Positions 49,759 through 59,968 of a DNA stretch of 64,000 nucleotides are shown here, one piece after another (positions within the stretch are counted from its first letter, which is position 1; each line of letters opens with the position of its first letter). The translations under genes were made by a program, and so were the position numbers. Source of the stretch: Hansfordia pulvinata (lineage: Eukaryota; Ascomycota; Sordariomycetes; Xylariales); NCBI GenBank assembly GCA_006538405.1, contig BJKQ01000009.1:186001-250000 (forward strand), given 5' to 3'. The notes beneath the pieces are model-generated. The model was given only the letters and a program-made list of their open reading frames with translations. It had not been told where the DNA came from and searched no databases.

Positions 49759-51159
49759 AGGGGGGGATCAAATAAGAAAGAAGAAGCGCATCAAAGGCAG
49801 GTGTGACAAGTGACTTGTATTTCGCATGCACAGGGCGTGGAGGGGGTTTATTAGAGGAAGTGCTGCCCGGTGGAAGCTGATCAAAGAGTCAATCACAGGT
49901 ACGCTGGCACAGCCGTCGAACGGGACTTAATTGGCAGCGGCGGCCGATGACAGCATTGCCCATTCAGCAGGCGCAGCTATTCCCACTGGGAACATCTCTT
50001 TTCCAGGCAGCCGCACAGTGCCGGGCAGGTCCACCCCCAGCCGAGCCTCAACCAACTAACACCGTCCCTTGTGATGATGACCTCAAGACAGGCAACACAG
50101 AAGTGATACGGGAACTCCTTATTGCGTCGCGGGTATGCGCATTTAATCAATGCTAGATACTCACTTTGAGTCTTCTTGACACCTCCCCGCCCCGCCGTTG
50201 TGGCGACTGGGTCTCCCATCGCGCTCGCGGCAACAGGTAAATCGATGAAAACGGGTCTGAGTCGAGAGATGACCAAGGCGGGTTGAAACGCCTTGAATGA
50301 GAATTGAGTGTCAGCCGATACGTATGATCAGGTATGTAAGAATATGGACAGTGAGTCAGCTCAATCGCCATTCAATTTGGAGAATCAGGGCAACTGCCAT
50401 TATATACAAGAGAAAGTAGCCAGCTCCGAGTCACTGACTGCAAATGCACCCAGCCTTCAACAGAGTGTGTAAGCACATAGACAATGTGCATTGAGGCGGA
50501 CCTTGCGCCGGCTGTAACAACGGACGGGAGGGGAGTGGCAGCAAAGCAAAGGGATTAAGGCAAGAGAAGCGACTTGGAGCATTGCGAAGGTGATGCACCT
50601 CTGCATCGTATGACAAGTATCGTGGTGCCGAGATCTGTGGGCCGTGGCCAGTATGGCAGGTTCACACAGAAACAAGTCGCGGGAAAGCAGAACAATCTAT
50701 GCCGCAGCCGTAGGCCTCGAACCGCAGTATGCACATGCAGACGTTCCGCACGTGAATGCGTCGCGCGGCCAGCTCTGCACAACAGCGTGCACCGTCCACG
50801 CCGCTCCAAACTTACGTAGCACATGCGAACGTGTGGCACGCGAGCTCTGCGGCTTTTCGCAACAGCACATGGACATGACGGATCCAATGACGAACCGATC
50901 AGCCATGATACGTAGCTGACGTTGACTCTATTAGAAACGGGATTAAAAAAACGGCCATGTACCAGATATCCACACTCAAACAAAACAAGACCCTCGACCG
51001 GCTGACACGACATGCCCTGTCGTCGCTTCGAGGGCTCGCTCTTCCCGATGCACCCATCTGACGGCTCCGCTGCGCCAACTTTCGCTATTCGACTCCTCCG
51101 GCGTCTCGACAGTTCGGGATAGCCTGGGTTTGCAACAAATCATTACACTATATTTGCGC
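49759..51159. other. Intergenic, no supportable gene
   Basis: No recognisable frame. The right end should be the 3' UTR of the cytochrome b5 gene. Confidence 0.55.
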
Positions 51160-51805
51160 TTAGGCCTTGCTGGCCTCCTGGCCCTGCAGGTACTGGTAGG
51201 CGCCGAAGGCGACCAGGCCTCCAATGAAGACGAGGGCGTAGAGCATGGTGCCCATGCCGGCCGAGTCGGTGTTGGCAGGGGGCGCGGTGGACTGTTGCGT
51301 GGCCTTGGGCTCGGGGTCGCCGGGCTGTGATTGCCAGAAAAGGACGTCGGTCAGCTGATGTCGGGCGGAGAAAAGGCAATTTCTCTTCCCAGGGCTGAAA
51401 GCTGCCGCGTCGTACTGGCAGGCGCGGGCAGGCGCGCATGGGCGGCGTGGAAGGGGGCATGATTGATGCTTACCTGGCGCTTCAGCTCACCAACCAAAAG
51501 GGTCTCGAGCGTTTCCCGAGCCTCGTCACTGTGGCCGACATCCTCGAAAGCCTCGGTCGCGTCCTGACCACCGACATCCAGCATCACCTCCTCGCCACCA
51601 CTACGAGATCAAGATGGTCAGCGGGGCGCGTGGTTGGACTGGGGGGCCGAGTATTGGCGGGTCCCATAACGGAGGGCGAGACTTACGGGTGCTCGTCAAC
51701 GAACTTGGTGCCATCGTAGACCTTGTCGTGGATGACCATGTACAGGTCCTTCTTGGTGTTGTGCTCGGCAACGTCCTGGTAGGTGAAAGACTTGGTGGAG
51801 GCCAT
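51160..51805 (-). CDS. CYB5: Cytochrome b5, tail-anchored microsomal type
   Basis: Exons in coding order are 51687-51805, 51474-51600 and 51160-51324, giving 136 aa, the usual size. Introns of 86 and 149 bp have GTAAGT and GTAAGC donors and TAG/CAG acceptors. The heme domain covers residues 1-80 with the two axial ligands His39 (DEHPGGEE) and His63 (VGHSDEAR). A Pro-rich hinge ([16 protein letters not shown]) follows, then a C-terminal membrane anchor ([18 protein letters not shown]) and a short tail. It donates electrons in the ER to desaturases, sterol enzymes and some P450s, and receives them from cytochrome b5 reductase or P450 reductase. The gene appears intact. Confidence 0.95.
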
Positions 51806-53978
51806 TGTGTCTAGAGTCGCGGTGCCCGGGGGTCTGGTTTAAGTGTTGGATGGTTCGGTGAGACGTGGTGGAAACTGGACGGGGCGGAAAGTTAGAAAGG
51901 GTATTGGACAAGCCGCGCAACGAGAGACGAGCTGACTTGAGAGCAGACGACGGAGTTGGGGGAAGATTGGAGGGAGGGAACGTACAGGCTGCGATAGGAA
52001 GCAGGCGGGAAGCAGGCGATGCAAAATTGGAGATGAGGTGAAGGTGTTGAAGACAGACAAGCAGGCAGATAGGCCGACAGACAATGGGGTGGCAGAGATT
52101 GGATTGGACTGGACCGGATTTCTTTAGATGTCAAGCCGGCCAAAAAGGGTCATCCAAAAAGCTGGTCGTTATTGGTCGCGCGGGCTCCGGGAGTGAGTAC
52201 CGGTACTTGGGACATTGCAGTCTCGTACTCGTACCCAGTCGTCTTCAACTTCAGGGGTCCAGTCCTCAACATTATGGAGTACGGATAGGCTCATCATTCA
52301 GGTGTCAGGTTGAAGTAGTACTATTTTACGGAGACCTAGTAGACACCGTGCCTAACCTGACGAGTGACTGCACAGGATGAACCCCATCTCTTTTAATTGT
52401 GACGGGTGCCACTGGCTCAGTCACCAAGCACTTTGGATGATGATAAGGTAGTTGGAAAAACCGACATGATGAGGGAGGGTACAGTACGAGTACCTAGGGT
52501 AGGCCGGATAATTACGTGCAGGTGGGCGCTGACCCCGGCAACAATCTTGCCGGATCGAACGACTCTCTCCAGAAGGTTGTCATTTGGCAGACACGGGTGG
52601 TTGCGAGAGTCGCAGACTGTGCTCTCACAGGTGTGTATGGTACTGGTACATGAGCGGAGCGACGAAAGACGGCCGATTCAGTTACCTGTTGGAGCGGAAC
52701 GGGCAATTATCCCCTGCGCTCGCTGGTCGGGGAAGTCGACCAGAAGAGTCCGACTGGACACTGGCTCTTTTCTTCTTTCGTCTTCTTTTCTATGTAGAAA
52801 TCCATTAGTCCTGGATGGGACATGATGCAGATAGCTGCTCGCCCCCGGACTTGCCAGTATCTGGTGTGCGTGAACCCAGCGCATGTCCAGGTGAAGACGG
52901 ACAATTCACACGTGCGCCCGAGGCGGAATCGACAATGGGACCGGGCGCATTATAAAGCCGAATCGACTGGCATTCGAGTACATCGGTCACGAAGGCGGGA
53001 CGAGTCGGGGTACCGGTACTTTGAGCCGGGACGCGGTGTCGGGTTGCGGCTACGCCGGGCAGCTGGAGACTGCGTGGCACCGGCGGGTCTTCAGCAGTGG
53101 GCTGTTCCCGCGGGCGGCGGGCATGGACGAGTACCGCGCGCGATACCAGGCTTATCCATCTGCCTGGAGCTGCGGCCACCGCCTTCGAGCCAATCAGAAG
53201 GGCGCTGATTTGCAATCCGCGGCCGCTGCGGGGGAGGGAAGCACAAGGTACCGCAGGTACGCAGGCACCGTAGCCACCGTAGCCACCATTCACAAGCAAT
53301 CAAAGTGTCCGAGTGGTACCTGTTCTCGGCTTCTTCTGACCCTCCGCCCGCCTGGCTCGGTTCGACCTGTGCCCTTCTCCGGCCACGTACCGGGCTCCTC
53401 GGCTTCGCTCACCACACCCCTCCATCAGCTCCTCGCTTACAGGGACTTCGGCCTCGCCCTCGCCGGCCTCGACCACCCCGAGCTTCACTATCCGCATATT
53501 CCCTTCGGCCTTCTTGTACAAGGCTTATCCCGGCACCTCTCGACAGCGTCTTTCAGCTCCAGCTACGAGCTCTGGAACTAGAGATCCACCTACATAACCC
53601 GTAGCCTGGCTCCGGAACTCGCGGGCAGCTAACAGCTATTTATCTCACGGATGCACAAAGATCCTTACAACCTTCAGCAATGATAAGTTCGGATACACAA
53701 AGGCAGAGAGCACCAAACGGGCAACAAGCCACGATGTGACCATCGTCTTCCCCACATGTCGGTGCGGCCCCGCTTCGACTACGAGTAACTGGTGCCCGGC
53801 CTTGGGACATGATCTGTCTCGACGAATAATACGTACATTCAAGATGGCTCTCAATTTACGACGCTACAGGCCCTCATCGGCGTGAGGACGACACACAAAC
53901 GGTCAGTGGCACCGGGACATCGAGCACGCCAGTGTCCTCCAGAAAACCAACTCCTCGGCTCCCTTCGCCAACATCGCA
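51806..53978. other. Intergenic: cytochrome b5 promoter side and sulfatase 3' side
   Basis: An open frame of 186 codons (53021-53581, +) has no motif and is probably chance. Octamers lie at 52226, 52486 and 53780. Near 53265-53289 there is a short direct repeat of the type accgtagcc. Confidence 0.5.
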
Positions 53979-56463
53979 TCACTCTTGCCCCAGCTGCGCC
54001 TTGGTCAGCGGTGTCGACTTGGCCAGGATGGCGTCGAGAGTCACGTTGCGCTGCGCCTCCGTGCCCTCCGGCTTCTCGCCCCCGGGCACGTCGGCCGGCT
54101 TGTGCGGGGTGCCCGGGTCCTGGTAGTTGTCGGTGGGCTTGCGGTAGTCGAGCCCGAGGCGCGGCGCGGCGCCCGGCTGCCCGTCGGCCCCGGCAGGAAG
54201 GGGTGTTCGAACTCGACCAGCTGGATCAGCTTGCACTCCTGGAAGGCGACCTGCGGGACCGAGCCGAAGTGGTCGTCGTACTTGGGCTGCAGGGCCTGGT
54301 CCAGGCACGAGATCTCGAGCTCGCTGCCCGCGGCCGCCACCTGGCCCAGCTTGCCCGGCTGCAGCACCCGCCACGGGTTGCGGCACGTCTGGTCGGCGCA
54401 CGTCTTGGTCGCCAGCAGCAGCGCGTTGAGCCGGCTGCGCAGGCGCTTCGTGTCCTCGCTCTCGTCGGCGGCGCCCGCCAGGTTGTGCAGCTCCCACGGG
54501 TCCGCCGCCGTGTCGTACAGCTCCACCTCGCCGCTGCACCACTTGGAGTACAGGTAGCTGTGGTCCTCGCCCACGATGCGCAGCGTCTTGTACGTGTTGT
54601 TGTGCGACGAGCCCGGCGGGTTGGCCTGCAGCGAGTTCTCGATGTTGCCCGCGCCCCAGAACTCGACGTTGAGGATCTCGGGCGTGTCGCCCCCGTCCGC
54701 CCGGCACTGCGCCGGGGCGCTCCCGGGGTCCTGCGTCTCCCACTGGCCCACCAGGCTGCGCCCGTCGAACATGGGCGGGAAGTCGGCCGGGTCCACGCCC
54801 GCCAGCTCCAGGAACGTCGGCGCCAGGTCGATGTGCGTGCTGGGCAGCGGCGACGAGCCCCCCGCCGGCACCCGCGGCCCGCGCACAATGAACGGCAGGT
54901 TCGTGTCCTCGCGGTACGGCAGCGTCTTGCCACCGGCCACGCGGTGGGCGCCTAGGTGAAACCCGTTGTCCGTCGTGTAGATGATGTACGTGTTGTCGAT
55001 AATGTTCCTCTCCTCCAGCTTCCGGACCACGTCGTGGACAATGTCGTCAACCCCGAGCAGTGTGTCCAGCCGCAACCGCTGGTGCAGGTCCACCCTGTCA
55101 ATGACGGACTGGTTCATGCTGGCCAGGTCCTTGACCCAGGAGGGCTTGTTTTTCTGGAGATCATCCGGGGGGTTCCAGTTCCCGTTCCTCGGTGCCTTCA
55201 GCCCCTTGTGTCTGCCGCGGTACCTCTCGGGGGGCGTCGGCAGGTTGTCGCCTTCCACATGCGGTGCGGACGGCGCGATCTGGATGTAGAAGGGCTTCTG
55301 CTCATCCGCCAGCTTGTCGATCCGGGCCAGGCTGCGGTTCCGCGTCAGTCAAAGTAGCGCGGCGCAACGCGTGGGGCCGGAGGGGGGGTTCTCGAGACTT
55401 ACGCCTTGGTCCGGATGACGTCCAGCTGGTGGAAGCCGGGGTAGTTGATCGGGGTGTCGCCGTTGGCCGACATGACCACGTGGTTCTGGCTGTACACCCA
55501 TGGGTCGACCTGCGGTTGCGGTCAGCGTCCAAGTGAGCATAGACAGGAGCCCCGAGCATCCGCCTCGTGTCTGGTTTTGCAGATTCTGAGAGGTAAGAGA
55601 GGGGGGGGGAGCGAGACGTACCAGTATGTCAGCATGGGTCCAGCCAGGCGGGTTGTGCATGTAGTTTCCGCGCGCGTAGCCGTTGAGGAACTTCCCAAGA
55701 TCTGGCCGTGAGGATTAGCAAAGCAGGCTTCCTCCGAGCCTGGAGTGTCAGGGCAGGAGTAGGGGTCGGGAGACCAACACTCTGCGTTGTATCCGGCTTT
55801 CGTCAGCCAGACGGGGAGGTGGTCCTCGCCCTCGCCCCCGGTCAGCCACTTCTGGTAGTTCCCACTGAGGCGATGGTCAGCTCTTTCCCCGCCGAGATGG
55901 GGAACAAACATAAGAGGAGAGCAGCGGACTGGGAGAAGAGGGGGGGCTCTTCTTGCGTGGGTGCACGTACCCCGGGGCGTGGACGTTGGTGATGTTGGTG
56001 TTGTGCGCGGCCTGCCCGCGGAACAGCGAGGCGCGGCTGGGGCAGCACTGCGCGACCGTGGCGTAGTGCTGCGAGAACTGGGTGCCCTTTGCCACCACTT
56101 TTGGTAGCCGAGTCTGTTAGCTCTGGGTGCGATGATGCGCATGCGTGTACAACTTTGGCTGGGAATCTCGAGGCTGTGTCGTGGAGTGCTTCGCCATGGC
56201 AGTGAGAGTTGGACACAACCACCACCCACTCGTGCGTGTGTGTACTCTTGTCCTACACAGCCGATTTCAAAGCAAAGCCTGGGGGCGCACCACTCACACT
56301 CCTTCTGCAGTACCGGCATGTAGTCGAGGGAGTGGCAGTGCAGGTCCTGGTCGTCGGTGAAGATGACGACGATGTTGGGCTTGGTCGAGTTCTGGGCGAG
56401 GGCGTGTTGGCGGCTGCCCAGCAGCGCCAGGGGCAAGAAGATGCTGCTGCGTCCGGGTCTCAT
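53979..56463 (-). CDS. Secreted type I sulfatase (arylsulfatase-like), one apparent frameshift
   Basis: Exons in coding order are 56298-56463, 55971-56097, 55779-55864, 55622-55701, 55403-55509 and 53979-55331. With one base restored in the C4 run at 54188-54191 (plus strand) the product is 639 aa. A signal peptide ends near residue 23 (HALAQ). Metal ligands lie in IVVIFTDDQD (31-40). The active-site signature CCPSRASLFRG has Cys73 as the residue converted to formylglycine. YNAEYLGKFLNG, PHVEGDN and TTDNGFHLGAHR are further sulfatase hallmarks. The family hydrolyses sulfate esters, often for sulfur scavenging, in the secretory pathway or outside the cell. Intron 3 uses a GTTGGT donor and intron 1 needs an AAG acceptor to keep LQKELVAKGTQF. 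After the frameshift the C-terminus reads LGLDYRKPTDNYQDPG and ends KAQLGQE. Confidence 0.9.
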
Positions 56464-57067
56464 TGTGGGAAATCACGCCGGTCTGTCGTCTGGTTGGTCC
56501 GCGCGGCTGTCTGCTCATAGACAAGCGGCCCTCTGTCCCCTTTTCTGGCATCTCATGCTTAAAGTTGCCGGGCATGGCCCCTGTGTTATATATATATGTA
56601 TATATATAAGCCGTTTGCTACGAGTATGTCGCTGCCTGCGGCGGATCGCGCGCCGGAGTGCGCGTCTGGTCCCCGAAAGCTTAACGCGGGATGATCTTGA
56701 CCCCTTTCTGCCTGTGTTGCGAAGTCCTGCCGGCGTGACGCCTGCCCAAGGTTGAGCTAGGAGGCTCTTAGTGCCCGTCACGATGCGCTCCCTTCACTAT
56801 ACAAGGCGAATTAGCCCGGGAATCGAACGGCATTTAACAAGGCCCGGGGCCCCAGTCTATCGCATCCGCCGCGGTGCGGACTTTGTGGGCTCGAGAATTT
56901 GTCCAGTGAATTATGAGACGAAACCTGTAAAGTGACGATACGAGACCAAAAGATATGTACAGAGGCGCGAAAAACGTCGGGGCGCGCCCTCGAAAAAAAA
57001 AGTCAAAAGCCTCCCCACGGGCCGAGCCCAGCCGTATCCCTTCCTTCTATCTGGTCCTCCCTGTCTC
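56464..57067. other. Intergenic, sulfatase promoter
   Basis: An alternating TA tract (about 56586-56608) lies about 125-145 bp upstream of the sulfatase start and could include its TATA element. A TACGAGTA octamer follows at 56619. No gene is seen. Confidence 0.55.
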
Positions 57068-57934
57068 TCACTCACTCTCTTCCTCTGTTCGCCACAACCA
57101 TCCCTTCACCGGCACGAACGCAACGACCGTCTTCTCCACCGAGAAGCCGGTGACTTCGTTCTTTCGCAGGAACGGGCTCTTCTTGATGATGGGCCTGACC
57201 ACGACGTACGCCTCCTGCAGCTCGCGCTTCTTATCCCAGACCGTCTTCTCGTCGAACAGCTCGAGCAGCTCGAGCACCTGGCTGCCGATGCCGTTCTCCT
57301 TGGTGTCGCTGTCCTCGGGGTCGATGGCCCACTTGACCGTGGCGGGCTTGCCGCCGCCGGAGGACTCGAAGTTCTCCGCGGCCTGCTCCTTTAGGCCCGT
57401 CCAGCGGTCCTTGAAGATCTTGTCGACCTTCTTGTCCTTGTACTCGATGGGCCGCAGGTCGTAGCGCCACTCGACCGTGTCGATGCCCTCCATGATGTAG
57501 TTCTCGTGGTAGCTCTTCTCGTGCTGGCGGATGAAGAGCTGCCAGATGGCGCTGGTCAGCTGCGCCCACGTCGGCTTGCCGGCCACGTTGTCGCCGAACA
57601 GGGCTTTGGGGTTGTTGAACGAGTAATCGTAGTAGAAGGCCATGTGCCGCTTCTGCGGGAACACGGTCCCCGACGCCTCTGCCTTCTTCTTGTTGCGCGG
57701 CGCCCGCAGCGAGAACTGCGTCGACTTGCTGTTCTCGCTTTTCGCGTCCCACACCAGCTTGTAGTTTTCCTTGACCCAGGCCGCCGTCACGCCTTTGGAC
57801 AGATCCTGGAGCTCGGGCGTGTTGGCGCCCCTGTCGACCACCACGGCTGCGGCGGCGGCCAGCGACGGCAGTAGCAGCACCAGCACCACCAGCGCCAGCA
57901 GCCGCGCCGAGCCCGTAGCTGCTAGGGCTCTCAT
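57068..57934 (-). CDS. Secreted protein of unknown family, cysteine-free
   Basis: This is an intronless gene. I choose Met at 57934 (288 aa) because it places a clear signal peptide at the N-terminus (ARLLALVVLVLLLPSLAAAA, cleavage near residue 30). The frame is open further upstream but there it encodes no plausible sequence. The mature part, about 260 aa, has no cysteine and is rich in Lys, Trp, Tyr and Phe. It includes MAFYYDYSFNNPKALFGDN, QLFIRQHEKSYHENYIMEG and VKGWLWRTEEESE. I see no transmembrane segment after the signal, no GPI site and no catalytic motif I recognise. Steady codon use and a coherent amphipathic pattern make it a real gene. Function is unknown; secretion is inferred. 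Confidence 0.75.
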   Translation of the reverse strand: MRALAATGSARLLALVVLVLLLPSLAAAAAVVVDRGANTPELQDLSKGVTAAWVKENYKLVWDAKSENSKSTQFSLRAPRNKKKAEASGTVFPQKRHMAFYYDYSFNNPKALFGDNVAGKPTWAQLTSAIWQLFIRQHEKSYHENYIMEGIDTVEWRYDLRPIEYKDKKVDKIFKDRWTGLKEQAAENFESSGGGKPATVKWAIDPEDSDTKENGIGSQVLELLELFDEKTVWDKKRELQEAYVVVRPIIKKSPFLRKNEVTGFSVEKTVVAFVPVKGWLWRTEEESE

Positions 57935-59968
57935 TGTAGGTGGTATTGTCGATGCATTAAAAGGAGAGACATTACCCAAGAGGGGAAGAAAAGGTAATCG
58001 GAGGGGCGCGCGCGCGGGGGGCAGCCAAGCGGCCGCCCGGATTATGTATGTACCGTGGCTCGCAACCTGCGCGTCTGCCGCCTCGTCGCAGTTGAGCATC
58101 GGGAGCACCGCAAGTCGGCGAATGGGTACCTCGGGCAGCAGCCTAGAAGCAGATGCTGGCGCCAATCCTTCCATAAGCCCGCGGCGGGGCTGATGGCGAG
58201 GGAGGAGCGAGGAGGTGAGGCGAGGCGAAGCTTCTCATTCACCGTCAAACCGCCGCCTGCCTGCTTGTGCTGTTATTCACCGGACATAACAGGTGCCCAA
58301 GTAGAAGGAGCCGTGGTCTTGCCACCAGCGCTCAGTCGGCGAGGGCGAGCAAGTCGGCCGAGCCTCCTCCGTGTGATGGAGACATATCTACCTACTGCGT
58401 AAAGCATTTGTCGCACCAAGGAACGCCGAGAGGAGACTACATGGAGGTGTCTGAACAATCCTACCTACCTGAGGTGGTGTGATTGATTAATCAAGCCGAC
58501 AAGGTGGATTCGAAAGCCGACAAGGTGGATACGCGGCTATTTAAAGCGTCGTTGACTACCATCTTCGTTACCCGTCGAGGAGAGCCGTCCAGATACCCAG
58601 TTCGCCCTCTTCGACTGTCTGCCATGTTCCCGTGCCAAGGGGCCCGCTCGCTCATCCGCATCACCAAGGCCTCTAGAGTGCGCATGCGATACGATGGAAA
58701 ACACGGAAACGACCCGCGATTCGACCCTGGCGGCGGCGTGCATTGCCAGCCCTTCAGCCTTGAGTAAGGCTCCTGCCACCCCCAAAAGAGTGATAAACTC
58801 CATGAATTCAACCGGAAGAGCGCTCGTCTCTCTGTCTTATGAGCCGCCTCCCCAGCTGCCCAAGTGTTTCAATGCGCGAGTGCCGGGGCAGTGGCGATAG
58901 TTGAGCGCCCTCTCAATCTGGAAGATCCTGCCTTGCACCCCGATCCCTCGCCGCGGCTGGCAGTACCCACCCCCCCCCCCCAAACACCAATATCTCGTCT
59001 GGAATCGTGCCCAGTATCTGCAGCATGATTGACAAAACAATCATGCCCGTCTTGTTTCTGTGCCCTCGTTGGGACCTCGGGCAAGGCGAAACTGTGAGCC
59101 GCCCAGCAGCAGCAGCAGCTGACGCCATCTAGGAATGGCCCGTTCCCCGAGCAGGAGAAAGACTGGGCATCTACCAAGCGAAGCTTTGGCAAGAAACGAC
59201 GCGGAAACAGAAAAGAACAAAAGAACAAAAGAAAACGGCCAAGGCATCGCAACTTCGTGCGTATCCCACAGATTGCCGGGCTCTCGATTTAGCTCCGCCA
59301 CATGAGTGACAGCGACCAACGTGCTCTGGGGAGGAAGGCCAGGTGAACCCCAGACTCGCCACTCTGGTCGGGAGACGGGCTTCGCTGATGCAAATGTCTC
59401 TTCTGCCTTGGCTTGGCACTGACTCCTCAAAAGAGAATTACATCGCTTCTCCTGGGCGAATTCAAGTGCCTGGGGCAGGCCACGGAGCCCCAAGGGACGC
59501 GGCAGGTGGCGGCCCCCTTCCTTCAGACGCTACACCCGCCTGAGACTGAATGTTTAAACCCGGGCCACATAATTCGCCGCACGTGCGTGGGCGTGGAATG
59601 CCTCGCTGTAGCTGCACTCTCGGCTGCAGTGGCGTTTCCGCGTGCTTGGTGTCAAGAAGGATGCATCCTCCGTCATTCTTCCCACTGTGGTGCTTGTGGA
59701 AGCCAGCTCAATCTGTTTACACGATTTTTGGTCCTGGCACAGCCTGCTACAAAGCCATTGGGAACAACACGAGACCTATGCGGATGGCAATGCCGCAGGT
59801 CAGCGATGATTGGCACCCCCAATCACTGGGCAGAGACGCGGAAAGCCAGCTGTCGGAGTACCAGCCTGGCGATGCGCTCGGCATTTGTGACCATGGATAT
59901 GGGACAAATCCCGTATGAACCCCGTTTTCTCTTCATCCTCGCACCTGCTATCTGCCAGCTGCACCTTC
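57935..59968. other. Intergenic, no supportable gene
   Basis: A C12 run lies at 58970-58981, and near 58495-58530 the 18-bp unit gccgacaaggtggat-type sequence is repeated twice. An ACCTACCT tract is at 58463. Open frames up to about 210 codons (59413-60051, +) overlap the 3' end of the capping-protein gene and look like chance. Confidence 0.5.

Noticed and set aside
56803..56880. tRNA-like segment on the minus strand (TTCGATT loop; GGCGGAT could pair with ATTCGCC)
   Set aside because: The spacing from the loop to the acceptor strand is nine instead of five bases, the T stem does not pair, and no A box fits.
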